NCBI GenBank assembly: GCA_900541725.1
Contig: UQLB01000005.1
Location: forward strand, 52,263 to 116,262
From: an uncultured Collinsella sp.
Lineage (GTDB): Bacteria > Actinomycetota > Coriobacteriia > Coriobacteriales > Coriobacteriaceae
Direction: 5' to 3'
Length of the DNA: 64,000 bases
The translations under genes and the position numbers were made by a program. Below the pieces are notes generated by a model. The model searched no databases. It saw nothing but the letters and a program-made list of their open reading frames with translations, and was not told the origin of the DNA. Below, piece after piece: positions 42,949 through 51,918 of this stretch; position 1 is the stretch's first letter, and each line of letters starts with the position of its first letter.

Positions 42949-43009
42949 TTAGAAAACTGATTGAAACAAACCCATAACGTGAATGGAACACTCCACTTTG
43001 TGACAGTTA

Positions 43010-43876
43010 TTACTGCTGCAACGACCTTAACAGTTTGATTTCAGCCGCATAACCTGCAAGTTCGTTCGGTGTCTCCAAAATGAATGGCAATGCGCGCAAG
43101 CGGCTATTCGATACAATATTCTGCATAACCTGCATACCGCCGCCAAACTCTTCACTACCCAGATAGCCCTTACCGATGCATTCGTGGCGGTCCTTATGGG
43201 CGCCGCAGGGGTTCTTCGAATCGTTGATGTGTACGGCATGCAAGCGGTCGATACCCACCACGCGGTCGAACTCGTCGAGTACGCCGTCCAGATCATGGAT
43301 GATGTCGTAGCCGGCATCGCTCACATGGCAGGTATCCAGACACACGCCCAGCTTGGCCGACAGCTCTGGACGTCTGGCAGCAACACCCCCGATAATGCGC
43401 GCCAGCTCTTCAAAGCTACGGCCCACCTCGGTACCCTTTCCTGCCATGGTCTCGAGCAGCACCGTCGTCTGCTGCCCCTCAAACATCACCTGGCACAAGG
43501 TGTCGACGATCATCTGAATGCCGGCATCAGTCCCCTGCCCCACATGCGCGCCGGGGTGGAAGTTGTAATAGTTGCCGGGCAGTGCTTCCAGACGCTGCAA
43601 GTCCTCGGCCATTGCCTCCAGGGCAAACTCGCGCGCCCGCTCTTTGGCAGAACAGGGGTTGTAGGTATAGGGGGCATGCGCCACGAGCGGGCCAAAATCG
43701 TTTTGCTCCATAAGCTCGCGCAGGGCCGCCACGTCATCCATGTCAAGATCTTTCGCCTTGCCGCCGCGCGGGTTGCGCGTAAAGAATGCAAAGGTATTGG
43801 CGCCAATGGATAGCGCCGTCTCCCCCATCGCCCGATAGCCCTTCGTCGTCGAAAGATGGCACCCAATCGTCAGCAT
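43010..43876 (-). CDS. nfo: Endonuclease IV
   Basis: This 288-residue TIM-barrel AP endonuclease has the metal motifs YYNFHPGAHVGQGT, LETMAGKGTEVGRSFEEL, VCLDTCHVSDAGYD and HINDSKNPCGAHKDRHECIG, and the start LTIGCHLSTTKGYRAMGE. It nicks DNA at abasic and oxidised sites using Zn. It is monocistronic; a palindromic repeat lies just upstream of the start. Confidence 0.96.
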   Translation of the reverse strand: MLTIGCHLSTTKGYRAMGETALSIGANTFAFFTRNPRGGKAKDLDMDDVAALRELMEQNDFGPLVAHAPYTYNPCSAKERAREFALEAMAEDLQRLEALPGNYYNFHPGAHVGQGTDAGIQMIVDTLCQVMFEGQQTTVLLETMAGKGTEVGRSFEELARIIGGVAARRPELSAKLGVCLDTCHVSDAGYDIIHDLDGVLDEFDRVVGIDRLHAVHINDSKNPCGAHKDRHECIGKGYLGSEEFGGGMQVMQNIVSNSRLRALPFILETPNELAGYAAEIKLLRSLQQ

Positions 43877-43895
43877 CTCCAGCTCCCCCTCATCA

Positions 43896-43960
43896 GTTGC
43901 GGTGAAATAGTTCCTGTTTGGCCCCTATTCTGCCGCAAACAGGAACTATTCCACCGCAAC
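43896..43960. repeat. Palindromic repeat A, copy 1
   Basis: Arms of 24 nt starting GTTGCGGTGAAATAGTTCCT (43896-43919) and ending in its complement (43937-43960, one mismatch) surround GGCCCCTATTCTGCCGC. The 3' flank TTATAAAAGGG is shared with copy 2 at 45083. Identity extends through about 80 bp. Confidence 0.9.
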
Positions 43961-44048
43961 TTATAAAAGGGGCATCAGAGATGCGGGCCGCCAAGCACTA
44001 CGGCTACGGGTGCCAGCGTCATAATCCCCTATGCGTCAGCGCCAAGTC

Positions 44049-45068
44049 CTAGAGGGCTAGACGGATTGCATCGATAATGCGCGCGCAGCGCTGTGTGGCG
44101 GCAAGGGGCATGACGGGACTCTCGAGTTTCCCCGCCCGGATGAGCTGGGTCGCATGCTGGATTTCGCCGTAGAAATCATCAACCTCAAACGGGGCATTTA
44201 TTTCGAGCATTCGCCCGTCGGAATACTTCACATGGGCGAGCTCGGGGCGATGGAGACGGTCGATTTCCAACGAGCCCCGCTCGCAGGCAATCGTTAAGCG
44301 GCTTTCATATGCTGCTTTGCCGTCGCACACCATATGAATGGGTATACCGCCGACACTCATATGGATCTCGTCGGCCCAATCGACGCGACCGCCCGATACG
44401 TCACGCCAGCGAACTTCACGGGACGAAACCTCGCACGCGCCCGCGAGCAAATCCTCAAACCAACCGACCGCATAGCAGCCCATGTCATATAGACAGCCGC
44501 CCTGCAACGGATCAAGCAGATAGCCCGAAGGAGACTCGCCGTAATCGAGCTTTTGCACGCTTTCAATCGAGACAATACGGCCAAGCTCACCCGACGCAAG
44601 CAAGTCCTTCACGCGAGTGCGCATCGGGCAAAACCGATTCTTCATCGCCTCCATAAACAGCACGCCGCGCTCGCGAGAGATGGAGGCAATCGAGAGAGCC
44701 TCTTCCTCACTCAAAACGGCCGGCTTTTCGCACAGCACGGCCTTTCCGGCGCGCAGCGCGCGACAGGCCCAACGCGTATGCATGCCATGCGGAAGAGCCA
44801 AGTAGATTGCGTCGACATCGGGGTCGGCAATCAGCGCGCCATAAGCCGCGTCGCCGTTATTGTCGACCGAGGCATGGCCATGCGCAGCATCGATCGAAAA
44901 CGCTCGGCAAAATTCCTCGACATGTGCAGGAGTGCGGCCGGCCGCAGCCACAAGCCGTGCCCCGTCCACCTCCTTGAGCGACGATGCAAATCGATGCGAA
45001 ATGTGCCCGGCGCCCAAAACGCCCCAACGAACCTCACGCAAATCATCACATGAATCTCGATGACCCAC
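44049..45068 (-). CDS. Gfo/Idh/MocA-family oxidoreductase
   Basis: The GTG at 45068 follows AAGGGGG and gives 339 residues; the longer frame to 45146 would translate repeat A and is rejected. The Rossmann domain has VRWGVLGAGHISHRFASSL and the catalytic-site segment AVLCEKPAV, with LALPHGMHTRWA before it. The C-terminal domain has GCLYDMGCYAVGWF. These enzymes oxidise or reduce sugar and inositol derivatives with NAD(P). The substrate is unknown. It is bracketed by the two copies of repeat A. Confidence 0.9.
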   Translation of the reverse strand: MGHRDSCDDLREVRWGVLGAGHISHRFASSLKEVDGARLVAAAGRTPAHVEEFCRAFSIDAAHGHASVDNNGDAAYGALIADPDVDAIYLALPHGMHTRWACRALRAGKAVLCEKPAVLSEEEALSIASISRERGVLFMEAMKNRFCPMRTRVKDLLASGELGRIVSIESVQKLDYGESPSGYLLDPLQGGCLYDMGCYAVGWFEDLLAGACEVSSREVRWRDVSGGRVDWADEIHMSVGGIPIHMVCDGKAAYESRLTIACERGSLEIDRLHRPELAHVKYSDGRMLEINAPFEVDDFYGEIQHATQLIRAGKLESPVMPLAATQRCARIIDAIRLAL

Positions 45069-45082
45069 GACAGCCCCCTTCA

Positions 45083-45146
45083 GTTGCGGTGAAATAGTTC
45101 CTGTTTGGCCCCTATTCTGCCGCAAACAGGAACTATTCCACCGCAA
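45083..45146. repeat. Palindromic repeat A, copy 2
   Basis: It is nearly identical to 43896-43960 over arms, loop and flanks (CAGTTGCGG before, TTATAAAAGGG after). Distance between copies is 1.19 kb and both lie in the same orientation, with the oxidoreductase gene between. Confidence 0.9.
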
Positions 45147-45158
45147 GTTATAAAAGGG

Positions 45159-46349
45159 TCATGAGGAGCGCGTTTTGCCGAAGGCCTTAAGCACTGCCGT
45201 CACGGGGCCAGGCTGGAAACGTCGGCGCACATCGTCGAGACGCTCGGGAATATCGATGTGCTGCGGACAGTGCCGCGCGCATTTACCGCACTTGACGCAA
45301 TTGCTCACGAGCTTGGGCTCGCTCGTGCGCACCGCACTCGCCGTAAAGTATTGCGACAGCCCCGTAAACCAGCTGTGCGCATAGCTCGCGTTGTAGGCGG
45401 CAAAACATCCAGGGATATTGATGCCTTTAGGGCACGGCATGCAATAGCCGCATCCCGTGCAGGGCACGCGATTCGATTTTTCAAACTCATCCAGCACGTG
45501 CGCGATCGTGTCGAGCTGGTTGGCAGTCATCGAATCCGGCAGGGCCCGATCGGCCAACACCGCGTTCTCATCCACCTGCGCGATATCGGTCATACCCGAA
45601 AGCAGCATCGTCACCTGAGGATGATTCCAGACCCACGAAAGACCCCAGGCGGCAGGAGTGCGCAAATGCGGGTCACGGGCACTATCGAGCACAGCGCGGG
45701 CCCGTGGCGGCAGCTTGCCCGCTAAACGCCCGCCCAGCAGTGGCTCCATCACAAACACCGCGAGGCCTCGCTCGGCGGCGGCCATGAGCCCCGCTGTTCC
45801 CGCCTGATATCGCTCTCCAGCGTAATTGTACTGGATCTGGCAAAAGTCCCACTCATATGCATCGAGCATCGTCAGGAAATCCGCCGCGCTGCCGTGGTAC
45901 GAAAAACCAATCTGGCGAATGCGCCCCGCCGCCTTTTGACGCGCGATCCAGTCCTCGATGCCCAACGCCACCACACGTTCCCACTGGGCGGGCGAGGTAA
46001 TGTTGTGCATGAGGTAATAGTCGATATGGTCGGTCCGCAGGCGGCGCAGTTGCTCGTCGAAGAACCGGTCGAAATCCTCCGCGCATTTGCACGAAGCATG
46101 CGGCAGCTTGGTTGCGAGCAAAACCTGGTCGCGCAAGCCCAGGCGCTCAAGCGACGCACCCACACAGGCCTCGTTGCCGGGATAGAGATAGGCCGTGTCC
46201 AGGTAGTTAATCCCCTGCTCCACCGCACGGGAGATGATGGCGTCGGCTGTCTTCGCATCCGGGCGTCCCGGCGCACCGGGAAACCTCATGCAGCCCAGCC
46301 CCAACGCCGAGATACGGTTGCCGCTTTTGGGGTCAACGCGATATTGCAC
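45159..46349 (-). CDS. Aldo/keto reductase with C-terminal 4Fe-4S ferredoxin domain
   Basis: The 396-residue protein has an AKR barrel with the catalytic tetrad Asp and Tyr in INYLDTAYLYPGNEACV, Lys in LLATKLPHA and His in YYLMHNITSP. From about residue 295 it has CTGCGYCMPCPKGINIPGCF and then CVKCGKCARHCPQHIDIPERL, two 4Fe-4S clusters. This architecture (family COG1453) is common in anaerobes and is likely fed by ferredoxin or flavodoxin. The physiological substrate is unknown. It is monocistronic. Confidence 0.92.
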   Translation of the reverse strand: MQYRVDPKSGNRISALGLGCMRFPGAPGRPDAKTADAIISRAVEQGINYLDTAYLYPGNEACVGASLERLGLRDQVLLATKLPHASCKCAEDFDRFFDEQLRRLRTDHIDYYLMHNITSPAQWERVVALGIEDWIARQKAAGRIRQIGFSYHGSAADFLTMLDAYEWDFCQIQYNYAGERYQAGTAGLMAAAERGLAVFVMEPLLGGRLAGKLPPRARAVLDSARDPHLRTPAAWGLSWVWNHPQVTMLLSGMTDIAQVDENAVLADRALPDSMTANQLDTIAHVLDEFEKSNRVPCTGCGYCMPCPKGINIPGCFAAYNASYAHSWFTGLSQYFTASAVRTSEPKLVSNCVKCGKCARHCPQHIDIPERLDDVRRRFQPGPVTAVLKAFGKTRSS

Positions 46350-46511
46350 GGCCCCTCCCCTCTCATCGAAGCCCTGACAAGGCGAAACAAACCCGTCACG
46401 TCATCGAAACACATCGGAATCGCAATTGAGAACGTATCGTAACGCAGCAGAAATCAGGCCGTCACGGCACCGCTTTAACATCAGCAAAAAGCCCGATGAA
46501 AGGAGACGAGC

Positions 46512-46706
46512 GTGGCCACACGCGAGGACGCCTACCCCTACCCCGGCGAACAATACATCCTCTCGGTCGACCGCTATCAGATCGAGGTCATGGACCATCT
46601 AGACGAGCTTCCCGCCACGGGCGCCGTCATCTTCTGCACCTTCCCTAAGGTCCGTGATGGTGTCGGATACCCCGCGCGCGTTTTTGCGGTCTGCCCCGCG
46701 GCATAA
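46512..46706 (+). CDS. Small conserved-looking protein of unknown function
   Basis: A GTG at 46512 with AAAGGAG 6 nt upstream starts a 64-residue frame. It reads AYPYPGEQYILSVDRYQIEV, then MDHLDELPATGAVIFCTFPK and a short basic-neutral end. It has no membrane segment or known motif. The strong ribosome site and codon pattern favour a real gene. It lies alone between the aldo/keto reductase and panE promoters, and the terminator at 46785 probably ends it. Confidence 0.55.
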   Translation: MATREDAYPYPGEQYILSVDRYQIEVMDHLDELPATGAVIFCTFPKVRDGVGYPARVFAVCPAA

Positions 46707-46784
46707 GCGCACTGCGCAATAGTTTCTTTTTCACAACAGCAGCCCCGCGCGCCCACCAAACGCCCCGACGACATACAATCCATC

Positions 46785-46810
46785 AGGCGCCCCATATGCG
46801 GGCGCCTTTT
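46785..46810 (+). terminator. Rho-independent terminator upstream of panE
   Basis: AGGCGCC / GGCGCCT arms with an 8-nt loop are followed by TTTT. The hairpin ends 20 bp before panE, so panE must be transcribed by readthrough or from a promoter overlapping it. Confidence 0.82.
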
Positions 46811-46829
46811 ATATGGGGAGATGATTCAT

Positions 46830-47744
46830 ATGCAGATCAACAAGGTCGCCTTTATCGGCAAGGGCGGCGTCGGCCTGCTCTACGGCAGCATGATTGCCAA
46901 GGCCCTCGGCAACGACGCCGTCGAATACGTCATGGACGACGCTCGCTTTGAGCGCCATGCGAACGACGCGCTCACCGTCAACGGCAAGCCCTGCGATCTC
47001 ACGTCCGTCCGCGCCAGCGAGGCGACACCCGCCGATCTGGTCATCCTGACGGTCAAGACCACCGGTCTCGACCAAGCACTCAAGACTATGGAGCGTGTCG
47101 TGGGACCCAACACGCTCATCGCCTCGCTGTGCAACGGCATTACGAGCGAGCAAAAGATTGCCGAACGCTTTGGCTGGGAGCATACCGTTCTTGGTATCTG
47201 CCAGGGCATGGACGCCGTGTTCCTCAACGGCGCGCTCACCTTTACCAATGCGGGCGAGATTCGCTTTGGCGCGGCAGCGGGCACCGACCCCGCGACTGTC
47301 GCCGCTATCGACGAGCTCTATACGCGCTGCGGCATCGCCCATACCGTCGAGGACGACATCGCCCACCGCATGTGGGCCAAACTCATGCTCAACGACGGCA
47401 TCAACCAGACCTGCATGGCCTACGGCGGGACCTACGGAAGCGCCACGGAGCCGGGCTCCGAGCAGCGTCGCTGCTTTGTTTCCGCCATGCGCGAAACGCT
47501 TGCGGTCGCCAACGCCGAGGGCGTTGAACTGACCGAGGCAGACCTGACGCAAATGGTGCACCTCATCGAGGGAATCGACCCCGCCGGTATGCCCTCGATG
47601 GCTCAAGACCGCATCGCAAGGCGCAAAACCGAGGTTGATGAGTTCGCGGGCACCATCTGCCGCCTCGCAGCCAAACACGATATCCAGGCACCGCAAAACG
47701 AGTGGCTCTATCGGCGCATCCGCGATATCGAGAAAAGCTGGTAG
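46830..47744 (+). CDS. panE: 2-dehydropantoate 2-reductase (ketopantoate reductase)
   Basis: The ATG at 46830 (MQINKVAFIGKGGVGLLYGS) is preferred because GGGGAG lies 11 nt upstream; the ATG at 46821 is too close. The 304-residue protein has an ApbA/PanE Rossmann loop GKGGVGLLYG, ILTVKTTGLDQALKTM, LCNGITSEQKIAERFG, and the C-terminal catalytic Lys/Asn region MWAKLMLNDGINQTCMA with PSMAQDRIARRKTEVDEF. It makes pantoate for coenzyme A with NADPH, if the true substrate is ketopantoate. Other panB/panC genes are not in the window. Confidence 0.85.
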   Translation: MQINKVAFIGKGGVGLLYGSMIAKALGNDAVEYVMDDARFERHANDALTVNGKPCDLTSVRASEATPADLVILTVKTTGLDQALKTMERVVGPNTLIASLCNGITSEQKIAERFGWEHTVLGICQGMDAVFLNGALTFTNAGEIRFGAAAGTDPATVAAIDELYTRCGIAHTVEDDIAHRMWAKLMLNDGINQTCMAYGGTYGSATEPGSEQRRCFVSAMRETLAVANAEGVELTEADLTQMVHLIEGIDPAGMPSMAQDRIARRKTEVDEFAGTICRLAAKHDIQAPQNEWLYRRIRDIEKSW

Positions 47745-47781
47745 CGCCGACGCGCCGCATTCAACAGCCTTAACAGCAAAA

Positions 47782-47815
47782 CCGCCGCAAGGGAACCTTT
47801 CCCCTGCGGCGGCCT
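47782..47815. terminator. Hairpin terminator between panE and the small membrane protein gene
   Basis: CCGCCGCAAGGG / CCCCTGCGGCGG arms around a short loop lie between convergent genes, 38 bp after the panE stop codon. Confidence 0.8.
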
Positions 47816-47853
47816 TCATCTTCGTCTATGACCGGCGGCCGATCTCACAACAG

Positions 47854-48060
47854 TTAGCGTTGCGACCCCGGCACCTCGTCCTCATCGTCGCGGCAAAGAA
47901 CCACGCCTGCGCTTCCCAGCAGCGTGGCCGCGATCAGCGCGCCGACCACGATAGGAGCAGCCCCGCATGTCCCCTGCATGCCCGCGACGAGCGCGGCCGT
48001 GGGACCAAGGCAGCCAAGCATCAACGCGACGGCGGCAACGGCAATATCTCGAGCATTCAC
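47854..48060 (-). CDS. Small two-helix membrane protein
   Basis: A GTG at 48060 follows GAGGAAG and gives 68 residues. Two hydrophobic helices (IAVAAVALMLGCLGPTAALV and PIVVGALIAATLLGSAGVVL) are joined by a short loop with Cys, and the tail is acidic (RDDEDEVPG). No family is recognised. It lies alone between two intergenic hairpins. Confidence 0.55.
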   Translation of the reverse strand: MNARDIAVAAVALMLGCLGPTAALVAGMQGTCGAAPIVVGALIAATLLGSAGVVLCRDDEDEVPGSQR

Positions 48061-48246
48061 AAGACCACTTCCTCCAAGAGAAAGACCTTATTTCTCAAGA
48101 ACCAGTGTGCCCCGCATCCATACGCCCAGCGTACCGCCACGGTAAGGGCTCTGTTAACTCAAACGCATACATAGAACGGACGTCCTTACGTTGCCCTAAA
48201 GCTCGGTAAAGACGCCCGTCCGCCAAATATCCGTGATGCAGAAAAA

Positions 48247-49020
48247 TTACCAACCGGTGTAGTAATCGGTGGTTCCGGCAGCGCAGCCGGAGTCATAGAC
48301 CTTGCAATCACCCTTGGAGCCCGTAAAGGTCGAGCCCTGGGCCATATCGCCCGCGGCAACAACGTAATAGCCGTCGGAATCGCGCCAGAAGCCCTCAGAA
48401 TCCTGAGTCCATTCGCCCGTGCGATAGTGATAAAGCACATTGCTGCTGTAATAGGTCTCGCGGCGCCCGTTGTAGTTATTGACACCCGCAGAGCGCGTCA
48501 GGCCCGATCCGTTCGCGTAGGACGCGGCAGACGCGTAAGACGGAGTGTAACCGGCGTTGTAGTACGAAGCCTGGGCGGCCTCGGCAGCCTCCGCCTCGGC
48601 GGCAGCCTCGAGCGCTTCGCGCTTGGCATCCTCAAGCGCAGCGCGCAGCTCATCGAGCTCGGTCGACTTGGCGTCGACCTCCCCCATCGTCAACAGGCTA
48701 CCCGCACCGTCGATGCAACCCTGCAGCACAGCACGCTCGTCATCGGTAGCATAGTCGCCATACATATTCATAATGATCTGAGCGCGCATCTCAAGGGAAT
48801 CGCGCTTGGCCTCCATCGAGGCGTTCCACTCCTGCATGGAACCATAACCATCGCCGCGATAGTCAACGGGCTGCACCAGCGTCGCCTCGGACGGCGTAGG
48901 TCCAACCGTATCGGATAGTGTTGCCGCGTGGGCATCGGTTGCACCGGCGCCCGCCAAAAGTGCCACGGTCAGAGCGGCGGAAAGGGCGGCGGCTTTCGGT
49001 TTTCGTGAATCGATCCTCAT
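48247..49020 (-). CDS. Secreted protein with coiled-coil and Trp/Tyr-rich C-terminal domain
   Basis: The ATG at 49020 follows GGAGGT and gives 257 residues; the longer frame to 49326 is not supported. A Sec signal peptide (RKPKAAALSAALTVALLAGA, cleavage near DAHAA) is followed by a helical stretch rich in E and A (ELDELRAALEDAKREALEAA). The end reads GFWRDSDGYYVVAAGDMAQG and then CKVYDSGCAAGTTDYY, resembling the 3D/RlpA-like barrel found at the end of cell-wall hydrolases and resuscitation-type proteins. A cell-wall role is likely but the catalytic state is unclear. The 311 bp up to metY holds its promoter and the metY terminator. Confidence 0.7.
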   Translation of the reverse strand: MRIDSRKPKAAALSAALTVALLAGAGATDAHAATLSDTVGPTPSEATLVQPVDYRGDGYGSMQEWNASMEAKRDSLEMRAQIIMNMYGDYATDDERAVLQGCIDGAGSLLTMGEVDAKSTELDELRAALEDAKREALEAAAEAEAAEAAQASYYNAGYTPSYASAASYANGSGLTRSAGVNNYNGRRETYYSSNVLYHYRTGEWTQDSEGFWRDSDGYYVVAAGDMAQGSTFTGSKGDCKVYDSGCAAGTTDYYTGW

Positions 49021-49235
49021 GTAGCTAGAAACCTCCGTAGTGCGTTTTTGCTGCGTTTGAGCTGCGTGTGATTCGATCGCGCTGCATAGTACCCCGAGCA
49101 AATCGCGACCTGCGGTTTTACTCAAAAGGCGCACGTCAATTGCGTAAAACTCACATCCTCTTAACAGGAGTTTTCCACATCTCGATTGCATAAAGCATGC
49201 CAAAAACCCTGTTTTTGCACCCGCTCTATGCAAAA

Positions 49236-49272
49236 AAGGCGCCTGTGCAACCATTGTTCGCACAGGCGCCTT
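49236..49272 (-). terminator. Rho-independent terminator of metY
   Basis: AAGGCGCCTGTGC / GCACAGGCGCCTT (13-bp arms) is followed on the minus strand by TTTTGCAT, 60 bp after the metY stop. Confidence 0.88.
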
Positions 49273-49332
49273 GAGCAGGCATTTTATGCAGTTATACCTA
49301 TCGAGTCGCAAGGGGTCCTTGCACAAGTCGCC

Positions 49333-50643
49333 TTACTCGTCCAGCGCGGCGAAGGCCTGCTTCAGATCCCAAATGATATCCTCGGCGTTCTCGGTACCGA
49401 TGGAAAGACGGATCGTGGAGGGCGTGATGTTCTGCTCGGCGAGCTCCTCGGCAGAGAGCTGGGAGTGCGTAGTGGTAGCCGGGTGCACGACGAGCGACTT
49501 GACGTCGGCCACGTTGGCGAGCAGCGAGAACACCTGCAGATGGTCGATGAACTTCCAAGCTGCCTCCTGGCCACCCTTAATCTCAAAGGTAAAGATCGAG
49601 GCACCGCCGTTGGGGAAGTACTTCTGATAGAGTTCGTGATCGGGGTGCTCAGACAGGCTCGGGTGGTTCACCTTGGCGACATGGCTATCACCAGCCAGGA
49701 ACTCAACGACCTTCTTGGTGTTCTCGACATGACGGTCAACGCGCAGCGACAGAGTCTCGGTGCCCTGGAGCAGGATCCAAGCGTTGAACGGGCTGATGCA
49801 GGCGCCCTCGTCACGCAGCAGGATGGCGCGGACATAGGTTGCGAAGGCGGCGGGACCGGCAGCCTCGGCAAACGAGACGCCATGGTAGGAGGGGTTGGGC
49901 TCGGCGATCTGCTCATACTTGCCGCTCGCCTTCCAATCGAAGTTACCGCCGTCGACGATCACACCGCCCAGCGAGGTGCCGTGGCCGCCGATGAACTTGG
50001 TTGCGGAGTGGACGACGATGTTGGCACCATGCTCCAGCGGACGGAACAGATACGGGGTGCCGAAGGTGTTGTCGACGACAACCGGTAAACCGTGCTTCTT
50101 GGCGATCTCGGAGATGGCGTCGATATTGGGGATGTCAGAATTGGGGTTGCCGAGCGTCTCGAGGTAGATGACCGTGGTGTTGTCCTTGATGGCGCCCTCG
50201 ACCTCGTCCAGGTTGTGGGCATCGACGAAGGTGGTCTCGACGCCAAACTGGGAGAGCGTATGCTCCAGCAGGTTGTAGGAGCCACCGTAGATGGTCTTCT
50301 GAGCCACCACGTGGTCACCGGCCTGGGCAAGAGCCTGCAGGGTATAGGTGATGGCAGCAGCACCGGAGGCGACGGCAAGACCTGCCACACCACCCTCGAG
50401 TGCGGCGATACGGTCCTCGAAGACGCCCTGGGTGGAGTTGGTCAGACGGCCGTAGATGTTACCGGCGTCGGCAAGACCAAAGCGATTGGCGGCGTGCTGG
50501 GAGTTGCGGAACACATAGCTCGTGGTCTGGTAGATAGGCACGGCGCGGGAGTCGGATGCGGGATCGGCGCTCTCCTGGCCAACGTGAAGCTGCAGGGTAT
50601 CGAAACCAAAGGTGTGCTCGGGGTTGTTGATGAACTGGCTCAT
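49333..50643 (-). CDS. metY: O-acetylhomoserine aminocarboxypropyltransferase (sulfhydrylase)
   Basis: The 436-residue PLP enzyme has the Cys/Met metabolism family motifs: PIYQTTSYVFRNSQHAANRF, YGRLTNSTQGVFEDRIAALE, VASGAAAITYTLQAL and the PLP lysine in VVHSATKFIGGHGTSLGG. The length, and SLLANVADVKSLVVHPATTTHSQLS, identify the MetY branch. It makes homocysteine from O-acetylhomoserine and sulfide. The gene lies divergent from a LysR-type regulator with a 272-bp shared region, the usual control arrangement. Confidence 0.95.
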   Translation of the reverse strand: MSQFINNPEHTFGFDTLQLHVGQESADPASDSRAVPIYQTTSYVFRNSQHAANRFGLADAGNIYGRLTNSTQGVFEDRIAALEGGVAGLAVASGAAAITYTLQALAQAGDHVVAQKTIYGGSYNLLEHTLSQFGVETTFVDAHNLDEVEGAIKDNTTVIYLETLGNPNSDIPNIDAISEIAKKHGLPVVVDNTFGTPYLFRPLEHGANIVVHSATKFIGGHGTSLGGVIVDGGNFDWKASGKYEQIAEPNPSYHGVSFAEAAGPAAFATYVRAILLRDEGACISPFNAWILLQGTETLSLRVDRHVENTKKVVEFLAGDSHVAKVNHPSLSEHPDHELYQKYFPNGGASIFTFEIKGGQEAAWKFIDHLQVFSLLANVADVKSLVVHPATTTHSQLSAEELAEQNITPSTIRLSIGTENAEDIIWDLKQAFAALDE

Positions 50644-50916
50644 GATGATCTCCTTGATCGAACAAAAGTTAATTAATTAGAGAGAAGTAAGTCGCTGTCT
50701 CCTGATCACGCCGACGGGCGCAAACAGGAGCCCGGCATTCGTCTTGGTAAGCAATTCATATGCGGGCCTCCTTTCGCATCCCGGTTCCGTGGTCGGTTTA
50801 ATTACCTACCGCCTTTGTGTGTTTTGAATAGTACGAGCATTGTTTCCCTCGGTCAATCACTTAAAAGCGCTAACCTGTTATCGGTTTTATAGATAACGCT
50901 CGAAAGGACGGCGCCG

Positions 50917-51819
50917 ATGACCCTCCAGCAGCTTCGTTTCCTGATCGCCGTAGCAGAGTCCGGCTCAATCAATGCCGCAGCCCAGCGCCTCTATACCGCT
51001 CAGTCCAACATCTCAAACGCCGTCAAAAGCCTGGAACAGGAGCTCCACCTGGAGATCTTTACGCGCTCCAGCCGCGGCGTCACGCTCACCAACGACGGCA
51101 CCGAGCTTTTGGGCTATGCGCGCCAGGTCGTAGAGCAGGCCGACATGCTCGAGGCGCGCTACGAGGACGGCGGCACTCCGCAAGCCCGCCTCGCCATCTC
51201 CGCCCAGCACTACGCCTTTTCGGTCGAGGCCTTTGTCAACGTGGTCGAGCGCTGCCGCGACAGCAAGTTCGAGTTCATCATGCGCGAGACCACCACATCG
51301 CAGATCATCGATGACGTCCGCGCGTTTCGCAGCGACATCGGCATCCTCTATCTGGACGACTTTAACGTCCGCGTTCTGCAGAAGGCTTTTGCCGATGCGC
51401 GCGCGAGCTTCCATCCCCTATTCGACGCGACGGTCCACGTCTTCGTTAGCGAGCGCCACCCGCTTGCCCGCCGCCCGCAGCTGTCCCTTGCCGACCTCAC
51501 ACCATATACGCGCTACAGCTTTGAGCAAGGCACCTCGAACTCCTTCTATTACGCCGAGGAACCTTTTAGCTATATCCCTTGCGACCGCAACATACGAATC
51601 TCGGACCGCGGAACACTTACCAACTTACTTATCACGTCGAACGGCTATACCCTATCGACCGGTGTCCTCTCCAATGAAATGCAATGGGGTATGGCATCGA
51701 TCCCGTTAGCAGACGCCCCAACGATGCACGTAGGCTATATCATGCACGACGAGCGCAAGCCCTCTCCCCTCTTGCAGCAATACCTCGACGAGCTCAACCG
51801 CATCATCCATGCCAACTAA
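50917..51819 (+). CDS. LysR-family transcriptional regulator
   Basis: The ATG at 50917 follows AAAGGA and gives 300 residues. The N-terminal helix-turn-helix is LQQLRFLIAVAESGSINAAAQRLYTAQSNISNAVKSLE, followed by FTRSSRGVTLTNDGTELL. The rest is the effector-binding domain, with DIGILYLDDFN and TNLLITSNGYTLSTG. It lies divergent from metY and probably controls that gene in response to a sulfur-related effector such as O-acetylhomoserine or O-acetylserine. The T-N11-A palindromes expected for LysR binding were not identified. Confidence 0.9.
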   Translation: MTLQQLRFLIAVAESGSINAAAQRLYTAQSNISNAVKSLEQELHLEIFTRSSRGVTLTNDGTELLGYARQVVEQADMLEARYEDGGTPQARLAISAQHYAFSVEAFVNVVERCRDSKFEFIMRETTTSQIIDDVRAFRSDIGILYLDDFNVRVLQKAFADARASFHPLFDATVHVFVSERHPLARRPQLSLADLTPYTRYSFEQGTSNSFYYAEEPFSYIPCDRNIRISDRGTLTNLLITSNGYTLSTGVLSNEMQWGMASIPLADAPTMHVGYIMHDERKPSPLLQQYLDELNRIIHAN

Positions 51820-51918
51820 CTGTCGGAAGACGGGGTAGAAATCGTAGATTGCTAGCCCCCGGCGGGCATGGCGCTACAATGGTCACTCACACGAAACGTA
51901 CCCAACGAAAGGAACCAT

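Noticed and set aside
44049..45146. Oxidoreductase start at 45146
   Set aside because: The extra N-terminal residues are a translation of palindromic repeat A; the GTG at 45068 has a proper ribosome site.
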